Assembly: GCA_964247055.1 (NCBI GenBank)
Contig: OZ176054.1
Coordinates: 6,758,001 to 6,822,000, forward strand
Reading direction: 5' to 3'
Source: Paragordius varius
Taxonomy: Eukaryota > Nematomorpha
Length of the DNA: 64,000 nucleotides
Shown in pieces: positions 33,114 to 45,399 of the stretch. The notes beneath the pieces were generated by a model. It saw nothing but the letters and a program-made list of their open reading frames with translations. It did not search any database and was not told the DNA's origin. A program made the translations under genes and the position numbers. Position 1 is the stretch's first letter. Each line of letters opens with the position of its first letter.

Positions 33114-36100
33114 ATGGATTATCAACCATATTCTCAAAATCATCCAAATTTTAACAATCAAATGTATATGCATGTTGGCCCACAAAATACATCATTGTCT
33201 CAACAGCATCATCCATCAATGATTTACCAATCCCATCACCCTCAAATGGTTATGCGGAAAGCATCATTTTCAGAAGAATACAACAATATTGCATATTCTG
33301 GTCTAAATAATGTTGGCGTAATTCAAAATTCTTACAGCCCAAACAAAAGTAATGGTTATGGTTTACAACGCCATCGTGCGACATCTCATATGTCTTCCAC
33401 CACAAATCTCTCAACTATAAATCGCTCATTTATTAATAATAACCAAAATAGAAACTGGACGGGTTCACGTCCCAACTTAACAATTCTTCCATCTGAAAAC
33501 GTACTCCCGAAGTTAGATACATCAGAAGCTATAGGTATTTGAGATTTTTATTTAATCTAATTATTTTGAAAATACTTATAGTTTCAAATATTAATGCTTT
33601 TACGCCCATTATTTCAATATATAGCAAACAAAAATATTTGTCAAATTTTGCGACAATTGGCAAGTTTTGTTCGATCAACTGAAACAATTTTAACCTCATT
33701 GCATAAGGAAACGTGTGAAACATATCAAAGATCTATAAACCTTCAGAGCCGAGTAGATCGTGCCGCTATGGCTATTAAAGTCATTGAGAAGAAAAGTTCA
33801 CATAGTAAAAATTTATATGATTTTCACAAAAAAGTTAACAAATATATGTGATATAATTGTATAAATATGACATCTAAAAATTCAAAAATATGCAGGCAGA
33901 ACCTATAAAGTAAAAGAAAAAATTTTACAAAAAACGACAGCCATGTAGTTTACAACCACCTTGATTATTATAAATAAAATTCATCGTTTGTGTTGCAATT
34001 TAAGAAATAGGGATGTAAATTGGTAAAACACTTAATCATTTTGGTTTAAAAATTATGGGAAACTTTCTTTTCTTTATCCTTTTTATGTTTTATATAATTT
34101 TACATTTTGTCTTTTACGATTTTTACCGTAAAATTATTAGGCCATGCCCTAGAATCAATTAAACAATCAAATGATTCCCAAAATAGGAAAGAAGTGCTGA
34201 GTCAGATCTTAGATGGGTCTGAAATTGAGGTTGCTCATGCACTTGACCAGGGCTCATATTTTAAACAGATTGGTATATTTATGATTATAACAAAAAAAAA
34301 TATTTAGTTAAATGAGTTTTTTTTGTATTATCTAATTATTTTGTTGAGATTTGAATATGTTTGTTGTGTCTATTACACTATGCAGTAATTTGTAAAATTT
34401 ATATATATTCTTTATGAATTTTTTTTTCATGATTTACAAAAGTTATGTCTTAATATAAAGAAAATATGCATACCTTCCATGTTTCATTTAAATAATAATT
34501 TATCCATTAAAATTTTTATAACAGATATAATATAAAATATTCATGTCAAAGACACGTATTTACTTGGACGGTTAACATTGACAATTACTGTTTAACATTT
34601 TAATAAACTCTTTGTTAAATATAGTATGTTATAAAAAATTATTTTTTTAATTTACCTTTTTTGTGATTATTATGAGTAATTTTAAAACAGGTTAAATTTA
34701 CAGCTTTAAGTATTAGCAAAATTGGTAATATATCGATCAATTTTAGCTTTTTCCATTATTATTGGTATTAATATTACCTAACTTTTAATGCTATAATTAG
34801 CTAAAAATATGGTGGTATATGTCTATAAAATACATATCATATCTTTACAAAATATTAAAAGCTACTTATTTCACACAAATTTTATTTTTCTTATAAAGAT
34901 CATCAACAACAACAATATAAATGTACAACAGCCGATAAAATGCTAAGGAATGGTGAAAATATCTCTAATGCTAATTCTCTATTGAATACAAATATTTTAC
35001 ATTCATCACCACATAACATTAAAACGAACGCTAAAACAAATGATGAAATTGAACAACAATTGTTAACGCATGAAACAATGCCTACCATAATACAATTGGC
35101 GTATAAACAGTGTGAATCGCCTCCACCTCTGAGAAAACTAAATGCATATCGGTATATGGGAAAAAATTTATTTATAATTTCAATATAAAATGTTTTTAAA
35201 CAATAATTTGTTGCCCTTTTATATTAACTATTTTTTAAACAGAAATATAAAATGAATTTGTTAAATAGATTGATTTAACAGTGCTTTGATGTATACAAAA
35301 AAATGTAAAAAAATTTTGTTAACACGGTTCATGCGCGTTTATTATAGCCTAAATTTGCCCTTTTGAGTTGTTTTTAATAATATTTATAAATGTAACCGTT
35401 ATAGTAATACAGATTTAACAGTGCTTTTGATGTATGTTTAAAATTAGGTAAAATATTATGTTAAATGGTTCGTGAGCGTGAAATATACATTATATAAATG
35501 AATGTATTAGAAAGATTGGTGATGTCATTGATCTATATTGAAATCTATAGGCTTTTATACAAATTTTAAGTTTTTTCGAAACCATAAATTATTGCATAAT
35601 GATGAAGCAATTAACTTTATATAACTAAAGAACTGATAATTATTTGACACTCAAAATAAGTATTCTATATGAGTTTATAAATCCTTAGCATAAGTAGTGT
35701 ATAAGTTGGTAATCTTTTATTAAAATTATATTAAAATATTTTTTATTTTATTTGTTGCTTAATGATAAAAGTTATTTTATTATAATTCTTAACCCAAAAA
35801 TAAAGCGTGGTATCAGAGTGGTTAGATCTTTTAAATTCCAGTAAGTGTGCCAAAGTTAAAATACCCAAACTACATAAAAAAATTCATCTCCATGTGTTAC
35901 AAGTCTTACTTTTTGGAAAAAGACGTAGTTTCTTTTAACTATACATATCATATTTTATTGTGAGAAATAATTTTAATACAGAATAATTTAAAAAAAATTG
36001 ACTTATAAAAAACAATATGTATATACATATATATTAATAATCATAAATATTTCCCAACACCTCTCTATATAGTGATGATGGTCGAGACGCAACAAAATTT

Positions 36101-36482
36101 TACAGTGATCCATCATTCTTTTTCCAAAATTGGCAACATTTACCCTCAAACAACACAACTTCATCTGTGAAAAGGAATGAAGAATCAATACTCCCCTTAC
36201 CTAATAAAAGCAATAACACCACGTTTAGTAACCAAACTAAACCTTATGGACAGTCAATAGAACAAAATAATAATTTTGATAATCATAATTATCAAAATTA
36301 TGGACTAAAAGTTGTAACGTGTCGAGCGATGGAAAATGTCACTTATGATATGGTATATTTTAGTCGTATTTTTAAAAACGGCCTGATATTTTAAGATAAC
36401 ATAAAAATAATATTTTTCACTGTAATTTTAGATCTAATTGTATTTTATTAAGTATTTTCAAGACCATTTATTTTTGTCACAA

Positions 36483-36533
<51 letters not shown>

Positions 36534-39500
36534 TTATATATTGTTTTCATTTCGGCTCATTTCGACAATTTGGTTTGTTTATACTTTCGATAACTAGGGA
36601 ATTAGCAAATTATATGTTTCATCAAGACAAATCATTTGTTTTGAAAAATTACGAGATATCCAATTTTTTATCTGCATTTATTAGGTACGATAATTATTAA
36701 ATATATTTTTGATTATGTTACATTTATCATTTTTTATCTATATATAGAACGCCAAAACAACCACCATGTTAATGAATACCTTCAATACTATCTATAACAA
36801 TGGTCATCATCACTCAAATACAACTATTATGTCTGGAATGCAACATTTGCAATTAAACTCCGTTTATCAACCGCATGCCACAAACAATATTTATGGGTCT
36901 GCTAGAATTCCGGACGAATCCAATATGAATGCTATATATGGTACTTCTTACATGAAGGGAAATCAACCTAATATAGGTCAAAATAGTGATAATTTTAATG
37001 GAAATACAAAATTTTTGCAACAACAACAGCAAAAACACCCCAATTACGTCAATATTGAATTAAATGCCAATGAAAATGGTAGAATGATTATATCGCCACA
37101 AAAAATTGCCAGCACAAACGGTATATTGGATTTTTAATTAATTTTCGTTTATTTTTAATATATAAGAACTAAATATACCTATCAGTATTCCTTACAAAAG
37201 TCAAATTGTAAAAAAAAGTTGGCTTATTAATTAAAATTTTTTCCAAAATTTATTTATCTGTGAAAAATGTATAATATCTATTCTACAAACCTTTGTATAA
37301 AAAAATTATAAATATTTGCACCTTGTTTTTTGACTAAATTTGCTGCATTCCCCCATTTTATTTTGATACTAACTAAGTATTAAAATATTGAAAAACTCTA
37401 TGTTTAGGCGTTGTTTATACGTAAAAAACTCTTTGGAGAACTTTATGTTTATTTGTTTCTATGCAAAACAAAATTAGAAATCATGTCTTCATCATGTTCC
37501 CGACCAACAACCATTATGAATGAAATGAAAAATGGTATAGGAACTGGATTTGTTTCCTCCCTAAATGGTTTCGTTCCCTTATCACCTATGGAAATGCCAG
37601 CTCCAATCGACCTTCCACCCTTGATTAATGGCACTCATAATGCTTTCATTGAAAATAGCAATCTCATGATGTACAATAATAATGGTCAATATGTACAAGG
37701 TAAGAACGCATAATGGGATATTTTAAAAATTTTCTTTGTGGATTAAATTAAAGAAATAAGTTTTGTTTATATAATTGGTAAGTTAAAAAACACGATTTTG
37801 GTATTAGCGGTTGAAATTATAAATAAATATAAAAATCTCAATACATATAATTTTTTTATTTAAAGTAATAATAAAACATATTAAACTTTGTTAGAGTCTT
37901 AACATATTTGATATCAAATTATATCAGTAAAACCTGACTTATTTAACGAAATATTGTTTTTAGGGCAAATTAATTCCATTCCGAAAAATTATATGAGCGT
38001 TTATAATAATCAACCATTACAAAACACTGTACCTTTATCATTTAATATACCTGGTGGAGGAGGCAATCATTTTTCTCCAATGAATAATAATATGCATAGT
38101 AATTTATCTAATAATAATTCAATTTGGATCCCAAACTCAAATGCATTTACAGCGGTAAATACAACAACAACCACAATACTGTTTTCACATTGCTCTACAA
38201 CATCTGGTTTAGTCGCTTCAAACTTATTACTAACTAGTGCAGGACCTATAAATCCTTCTACGAATACCCCTTATTCTCAGAAAATTGGCATTACGACGTT
38301 AACAGCCACGAATAATAAAGATAGTTATGAGCCTACAATTTTATCACCAGAGCAAATTAGTGCTGTTTCTACGAATCCAATAAATAGCAGTGCGAAAAAT
38401 AGCTCAGTTACTCAGAGTCCGGCTAATAGCATAAGACCGGTTCATCCGCCTCCCCCTCTTCCTAGTCCAGCGGTTGTTGTACCTGCGCCACCCCCTCCTC
38501 CCCCTCCCCCACCACCACTAAATTCTTTATTTGCCGCAAAAACACCTACCAAAATTAAAGGCTCTACGGTTGGTCCCATTAATACTACAGATAGAGTCGA
38601 GGCTTTAGGTATATTATACTTTTTTACATACATTTTTTGATTCAACTTTTAGAATCAGAGGAAACTTTGATATTCTTCTAAAACATTTGTTCAACTAATG
38701 GAACCATTTTTTTTCATTTTATAGGCATTTTTATAAATAATCAACTTTTTGAAGGAGTGATTTTGTGAATAAAAATATTATCGTTTGTTGTTTTTATCAT
38801 GGCTAGAGTGTTTTTATTGCCTTACTTTATAGATAAATTAGTAAAATCTATTAACATAAAGAAAGGTATGAAAGTGTCTCAATATCTGTCTATAAGTTGA
38901 ATATTTTATTTGGGGTTTTAATTGTCGATATAACATAAAAATATTTAGGAATGTATCCATTAAAATTTAATTATTAATGGCGAAGTTAATGTATAAACAC
39001 GAACATTTATTTTACCGTTTTTATACTATATAATATACCTGTTTTTTAATAAGGTAATTATTACACAAAAATTTATAATCAAGCATATATTAAATTTTTG
39101 GATTTATCTTAAGAAATAAAATTTTGTCCATAAAATGTTATTTTATTAATATGTTAACTTTATTGTTAGACACCACAAACCTGAAGAATACGATACATGA
39201 TATAACCTCACCTCCATCAAATGGAATAAATGAAACGAATGCGCCCAAACAAACGCAGGCACCGAAACCAGCCTTGCCAAGTTTAAGAGATGATTTACTT
39301 TCCGCTATACGATCTGGTAATAATTTTTTAATTATTTTATCTTCCAAAACACTAAAAAAGATTTAAAAGAAAAAAATAATTATTAAAAAGCATCTACTAT
39401 TTTGACTCAAGTGAAGTTTCATTACAATTGATACTCTCTATAATAAACATTAAATAATGAGTGCATGTTATATACTAATTTTAAACATCGGGTTAAAAAT

Positions 39501-40635
39501 AATTACCAGCTGGGGTTTTATATAGTTATTTTTTATTCGTTTTTCATTCATAGGCGTTCAACTTAAAAAAGTGGCGAGTTGTTCCTCCAACATGCACAAG
39601 AAGAATGATAGTTTTACATCGGCCAAAGGCTCGTTGAAAGGTACTTCACCCTTTAATAATCACAATCAGAACAATAATATTGGCATCAATGGATCCAAAA
39701 ATGGTTTAAATGCGAATAGTCACCATCGTAAAGTTGCAAGTAACTTAAGCATACCTTCGGGAACAGATGTATTAATCGCCAATACTAATGGTAAGGGACA
39801 AAGTTTGCATAGTAGGTCAGGATCCTCTCAACTCAGTTCAACATCATCGATTATTAAGAATGGTGGTTTTGCCAACTTGAATGAGAATGCGAATGATATA
39901 ATAAACGATGATAATAATATGAATGGAATAACGCTAAAAAAGGACTCAAAAATTGGTGTTTTAGCTTTAAAACCACCCTCTGGGTTAGCGGAACATTATG
40001 TAAATGGCGGTGGTTCTGGTTCAACCCCAAGCAATTATTCTGGCCCGATTTCGTCTTTGGGTATGATGTGCTTAAATTTTATAGAATATTTTTTAAAAAA
40101 AAACATATTTGATATAATTTTATAACTTAAATCATGTTTGGATGAAAATTTTTATTATCAACATTTTATATTTATGCCATTTGGGAAAAAATATTTAAAA
40201 ACTGTAAAACAGATGTAATATATTTTAAATGGACGGTCCTATTTAACAAATATTTTAGTTATTACATATGTGGCAAAGGCTTGTTTGTAACAATTTTCAA
40301 AAAACGTACTTAACGAAAACAAAAATTCTAACTTCAAAATATTTTTTATAGGTATGGGAACAGATGTTGCATCTATTTTGGCACGCCGAATAGCTGTGGA
40401 ATATACGGATACCAGCGATCCGGATAGCGATGATCCTGATGGCGCTGAAAATAGCAGTGTAGCCAGTAATGAAATTAATGGCAAAAATTTTGAGGGGAAT
40501 AAAGATGTTCCCTATTGCAATGGAATATCTAATTCTAATGCTCCACCTAAAAATAAGTATGGTCTTACACAACACAATAATGGCCATAAACAGAAATATA
40601 CCAACCCAAAGATTATTGATGAATGGGAAGATTAA
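33114..40635 (+). CDS. WASF: WAVE/SCAR (WASF) actin-nucleation promoting factor, 11 exons
   Basis: WAVE proteins activate Arp2/3 downstream of Rac in the WAVE regulatory complex at the cell cortex. Exons: 33114-33534, 33625-33804, 34141-34272, 34899-35151, 36073-36352, 36748-37120, 37478-37699, 37964-38608, 39170-39316, 39554-40060, 40352-40635; the joined frame is open for 1147 residues, about twice the usual length. Seen in order: NKNICQILRQLASF and LQSRVDRAAMAI (WAVE homology domain helices, from residue 142), SPPPLRKLNAYRDDGRDATK and KFYSDPSFFFQNW (about 317-349), a proline tract (about 782-805), the WH2 motif LPSLRDDLLSAIRSGVQLKK, central DVASILARRIAVEYTD and the final acidic DEWED. Inserts are Asn/Gln/Ser-rich. 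The conserved MPLVKR-type start is missing; the 140 residues before the domain match nothing known to me, so an upstream exon is possible. Confidence 0.88.
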
Positions 40636-40707
40636 TATATTTTTTAAAACGATAAAATGGTTGATCCAACATACAGATAAAAAAATGCTTTGTGATACAT
40701 AAATGTC

Positions 40708-40713
40708 AATAAA
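40708..40713 (+). terminator. WASF: Poly(A) signal AATAAA of the WAVE gene
   Basis: Canonical hexamer 73 bp after the stop codon. Confidence 0.5.
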
Positions 40714-41037
40714 ATACCATACGTTTGGACCAAATAGTTAGTTTTATCCATGGAATAAACCACCAAATTTTTATGTCGAACCAAATTTTTAAGAAGTCTT
40801 ATTTATGTTGAAAGGATATATTGCATTTACTATTATCTCATAAAATTCTCATGTGCATTTTTGTCATATAATATATGTTATATTTTTTATTTAAAATGAT
40901 TAATTAATTCGCTTTTTTAATTAACGCAATTTTATCGATACAAGCCTATAATTGCATTTAAAAATGTATCTTTTGCTATCAAACTCTATATGTAACATTA
41001 TGTGATGTAAACGCTTTTTCCTCGTTGTAAAAAATTA

Positions 41038-41043
41038 TTTATT
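41038..41043 (-). terminator. Poly(A) signal AATAAA of the LRR gene
   Basis: Hexamer on the minus strand 78 bp beyond the stop codon. Confidence 0.4.
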
Positions 41044-41120
41044 TTGGTAATAATCAAGTTAGATATCTGTTTTATACTTTATATTTCATATATAAATATA
41101 TCAATAACTGAAAAATATAT

Positions 41121-42644
41121 TTACGATTCAGAAAATAATAGTTTTGGAGTGTTTTTATCATAAGTATGTCCCGATTCCGTTTTTCTTAACTCAATTTTTT
41201 TGGAAACAACCTTAGATTGTGGATCAACACCAACATTGGTGATTGACGTTTTAAGGATTTTTTCTTTTTTCAATTCCATGGCTAAAAATAGTGCGATAAA
41301 TAGGATAATTATGACACATAATATAACGATTGGCAGTATCTTTGAATACAGCGAAACGTCAAACGCCGAATGACTCTTGTAAAACCAGGCATATTTATCA
41401 TTGAGATTGGTTGAGGAAGCATTTAAGGCACTCACGAGACTTTGAAGTCTATGCGACATTACTGAAAAATATTTTTCTGTCATATTTTGAGCCGAATTCT
41501 GGTGTAATAATCGTATAAGTTCAGCTATATTAAGAGCTGTGGTTTCATTATTTTTTGTTGCATTTGACTCTTCTTTTATTTTGTCTATCAAACATTCATG
41601 GTTAATGTATTGTGATATGTTATACATACCATACGTGGTATTAGTCTCCCCTTTATCGTAACACAGAGTTTTGTGTTGAGCCCGTTCAATTTCGATTTTC
41701 ATCATATTTAGGCCTAGTTCTTTCGATAATGTTATAGGTGTTGTTTTTAGTAAATCTTTATATGTAGTTTTTGTAACAGTTATATTGCTTTTGGATGTTG
41801 TTTCATTCAAGCTTGTAAAATCCTGCCCTTTGGCCTTATTTCTCCGAAAGTTTTTTACCATCAACTCCTGTTCTTTCAATTTATATCTCGCAAATATTAT
41901 CATAATGTCACACGTACACCACAGAGTATTGTCCTCTAATTTAAGCACGGCTAAACTGTAGATAACACGACGCCCTAAAACCTTAATTTGGTTATCCGAT
42001 AAATCTATAAACTGCAATGAATGTGGCAAAGATACGTTAAAGTATTCCAATTCATTCGAATGTAAATCGAGGTAATTCAAATGTTTCATATCTTGAAACG
42101 CATCCCATGCCACGTAGGATAGGACATTGCAACACAATTTAAGTGATTGGAGTTGATTGGTATTATTAATGAAGATTGGATTATCCAAACTCTTTATCCG
42201 GTTTTCATTTAGATTTAGGGTACGCAAGTCAGTTAAATTTTCAAAATAATAAGTTTTTAGTTTCGTTAATTTGTTAAACTCCAAATCTAATCGCTGTAGA
42301 TTTTGGTTTGATGATTCTTGAGTTAAGGCACCAAACTCAATATCACGGATTTGACTTCGGACCCAACTTAACTCTTTAATATGCGTAAAAGTTTTTATAA
42401 AACCGCGTAAAATAATTAAATTATTGACATCAGTCAAGTATAACGTTTCGATTGCTTTGGGTGTTTTATAATCGAATAAATACTTTCTAACGTGAACATA
42501 GCTGACGTTTGCACAATATATGGAACTGTTAGTATCATAACATGGTATAGATGTTCCATTTTTTGCGTCCGTTAAAGCTAAAATTCTATCGAGATAAACC
42601 AAAAAAAAATAAATGAAGAGGGTTGAAAGCAAATGCTTTTGCAT
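41121..42644 (-). CDS. Leucine-rich-repeat single-pass membrane protein
   Basis: An intronless 507-residue frame. Residues 1-23 form a hydrophobic signal peptide. Leucine-rich repeats run over about 116-240 (LQRLDLEFNKLTKL, LRTLNLNENRIKSL, LNYLDLHSNELEYF, LQFIDLSDNQIKVL), followed by an LRRCT-like cap with LWCTCD at 241-246 and later cysteines. A Ser/Thr/Asn-rich stalk with several N-glycosylation sequons precedes a transmembrane segment at about 434-456 (ILPIVILCVIIILFIALFLA) and a tail of about 50 residues without a TIR or kinase domain. It is therefore a cell-surface adhesion or co-receptor type protein; the specific family is not recognised. It converges with WAVE, with stops about 485 bp apart. 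AATAAA on the minus strand lies at 41043-41038. Confidence 0.85.
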   Translation of the reverse strand: MQKHLLSTLFIYFFLVYLDRILALTDAKNGTSIPCYDTNSSIYCANVSYVHVRKYLFDYKTPKAIETLYLTDVNNLIILRGFIKTFTHIKELSWVRSQIRDIEFGALTQESSNQNLQRLDLEFNKLTKLKTYYFENLTDLRTLNLNENRIKSLDNPIFINNTNQLQSLKLCCNVLSYVAWDAFQDMKHLNYLDLHSNELEYFNVSLPHSLQFIDLSDNQIKVLGRRVIYSLAVLKLEDNTLWCTCDIMIIFARYKLKEQELMVKNFRRNKAKGQDFTSLNETTSKSNITVTKTTYKDLLKTTPITLSKELGLNMMKIEIERAQHKTLCYDKGETNTTYGMYNISQYINHECLIDKIKEESNATKNNETTALNIAELIRLLHQNSAQNMTEKYFSVMSHRLQSLVSALNASSTNLNDKYAWFYKSHSAFDVSLYSKILPIVILCVIIILFIALFLAMELKKEKILKTSITNVGVDPQSKVVSKKIELRKTESGHTYDKNTPKLLFSES

Positions 42645-42948
42645 AATAATAATAAAATCTACATTACTGATTTAACAATTAAAAATCATTAATAAATGAT
42701 TGTTATAAGATATTGTTTCGCTCTTTTTAAATAACTAATTTTTACTCATATGCTAAATTCCTGATAGAAATAAGGTTAGTTTAGATTGTTTATAGATTAT
42801 TAATACTTTTATCTTCAAATTATTGAGTATAATAGTCTTTTACATACCCGCAATATTGCTACAGTATTTGCCCGTATCATACAGTGGACAAACCGAGGAT
42901 TCATAATTAACGTTAATCATTGCCCTAAAATTATTAACATCCTAAATC

Positions 42949-43208
42949 TACCATTTACAGTTCAAATTCACCCTTTTCAAATTCACCCTAAAATAAATTA
43001 TGTGTTTTTAAGATTAAAAATCCCTTTATTTAATTATATTTTTAAAATATAAAATTCTGTTTAAAATTAATATAATGCTGAAAAAATAATAAACTATGTC
43101 GTAAAAATATATTTCATATTAATGAGCTATATTAGCCCAAAAACACATAAATTATTTTTAGGGTGAATTTGAATTGTTTAAGGGTGAATTTGAATCGTAA
43201 ATGGTATA
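42949..43208. mobile_element. Inverted-repeat MITE, family A
   Basis: Ends TACCATTTACAGTTCAAATT and ATCGTAAATGGTATAG; core ATAATGCTGAAAAAATAATA as in the COX10-intron copies. Confidence 0.75.
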
Positions 43209-43442
43209 GTATAAATGGGACGTTTCTTAAACTCACATTATTTTCCTTTAGATAGCATTAGATGGACCATCTAGGATTGGACCTTTAAAACTCGAGGCAA
43301 TTAATTGAACATACTTTGCACTCTAAATTCCCCAATCTTCGCTAAAAATGAAAAGGGTTAGACCATTTTTCTCAGGCATAAATGAAAAATCGGCCACATT
43401 GTTTGATATGACTGAAGGTCCAAATTATGACAGTTTAGGGTA

Positions 43443-43734
43443 ATATACCATTTATAGTTAAAATGGACCCTTAAATTCAAATCCACCCTTGAATAATTTA
43501 AATTTAGCCTTGAACAATTAAAATTCACCCTAAAATATATGTGTTTTTTAATTTTAAAAATTACCCATATTTTTTTATATTTTTATAAAATGAAATTTCG
43601 TTTAAAATTAATATAATACTGAAAAATTAATAAACTATGCCATAAGAATATATCTTATATTAATGATGAGTTATATTAGCCCGAAAACACATAATTTATT
43701 TTTAGGGTGAATTTAAATCGTAAATGGTATATAT
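43443..43734. mobile_element. Inverted-repeat MITE, family A
   Basis: Ends ATATACCATTTATAGTTAAA and ATCGTAAATGGTATATAT. It lies 235 bp after another copy in the same orientation. Confidence 0.75.
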
Positions 43735-44466
43735 CGAAGTTTATTTAGGGGCTTTTTAAACATCAGGGGCAATGCCAATAATTTGACATTTAAAACTCGT
43801 CCGTACATATTATTTTAAATTTTTTTGGACAAATAAATTTTTTAAATCAAATATATTCTTATCAAAACGATTTCTTTTCATGATTTGTTTACAAGAAAAA
43901 TTTCGCCAAAACTAATTTAAATATTTAAACTATGTAGTTGTTTAAAAACGCTTAATTTGGATAAAAGTCACGTCACATCTAAAAGGATCTAACAATATAG
44001 AAAAATCATTAATAAATGATTGTTATATAATTTTTCTCATAATTTCAATGTATTTTGCATTTTTGTCTTATTTCATGGATGGCTTAAAGGTTTTTTGTAT
44101 TTATTTTATATTTTATCATTACTCCTTTCTCCAAATTATTGCGTTTATGTACACGAATAACTTACCGCAAAATTTCTGCATTTATTTGTTTTCCGTTTTA
44201 TTTATGTGGGCAAATCAATGAGTATAATTGTCTAAAAATTATTGATAGCCTGAGTAGTTTTAATGATTCGACATTTATACAAACCGATATTATACGTTTC
44301 TATTAGTTTTGATATTAAATTAGGATCGTGGATTGGACCTTTAACATATAAAGGCATTGATTTTACTTTATTATGCCTCAATTCCACAATCCTTAGTTAT
44401 AATAAAAATAATTAGGCCACTTCAAGCAAAAATGAATTAAACATTCATTATATTGTGTGATACGAC

Positions 44467-44483
44467 GGGGGGGGGGGGGGGGG
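44467..44483 (+). repeat. Poly-G run (17 G)
   Basis: Uninterrupted G run; with the 13-C run at 16661 it stands out in AT-rich DNA. Confidence 0.9.
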
Positions 44484-44928
44484 TGAAAATTTTGGAAAGA
44501 TTTTAGGGATGTAATGTATCGAATCATTAGGTGGCCTTTTAATCACCAAGTGTTTTACCAATAATCTCATATTTAATAATTCAAATTCTCCCCGCAAATT
44601 ATGTATAATGGGCATCAAACCAAATATTTTATTCTTTTAAATGAATATTGGTTTTCATAATAAATTTTTTTAGAGGATAGCCACCCTTAGATACTGTATT
44701 TTAAGATTCGTCATATCATAGATGAACTAAACAATCTCATAGCATTTGACAGTGATTCTGTTCAACATATAATATCTGGCTTTTCTAATTTAAGTAAGTA
44801 TTTTTCAGATTGCGCCATAACCAATTTAAATGCCCAAACTATGCTACAAAAATAGCTGTTTAGAAAACGCTTAACTTGTTATTTAAAGTAACACTAAATC
44901 TTATGGGCATCGGGCATTTGTATATACC

Positions 44929-44955
<27 letters not shown>
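44929..44955 (+). repeat. (TG)n microsatellite followed by CA-rich tract
   Basis: An uninterrupted TG repeat. From about 45000 to 45155 the same strand turns into imperfect CA-rich sequence (ACACACATA, CACACACGCA), so the region could fold back on itself. Confidence 0.85.
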
Positions 44956-44959
<4 letters not shown>

Positions 44960-45399
44960 GCTTATGAAGTGAAGACAGCCGAAATCAACCATGAACAAAC
45001 GCGTTGAATCATATGCACATATATACACATCCACCCCATAATTTTATACACATGAACACACAACACATATTACACACATACGCTTATATACACATATACA
45101 CACACGCATACACATAAATACACACACAAACATTCGCACACACACCTACATATTCAGCCGCATAAAAACTTAACGCTCGCTATCTTTTATTATTTGTGAT
45201 TGTTTTTATTGAGAATAATAAACGAAGAACCAACTCCAGCTTTTGGTCTTATTTGAAAGATATATTTCTAGAATAACTAAAAAGATAGAATTAAACTTCG
45301 AGGACAATTTAAAACGAAAGCCTGTTGTTAAAAACAAAATCATAATTTATATTTTTTATGCCATAAGCAATTGGTTTATACTATGCAAAGTTTATTAAA

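Noticed and set aside
33583-33624. Alternative acceptor at about 33582 for WAVE exon 2
   Set aside because: It gives a frame that stops soon after; the acceptor at 33623-33624 restores the WAVE homology domain in phase.
35808-35850. tRNA-like start (GTGGTATCAGAGTGGTTAG) resembling a tRNA A box
   Set aside because: No B box, anticodon arm or matching acceptor stem follows within tRNA distance; probably chance or a SINE scrap.
38442-38645. Gly-rich minus-strand ORF
   Set aside because: Antisense shadow of the WAVE proline tract.
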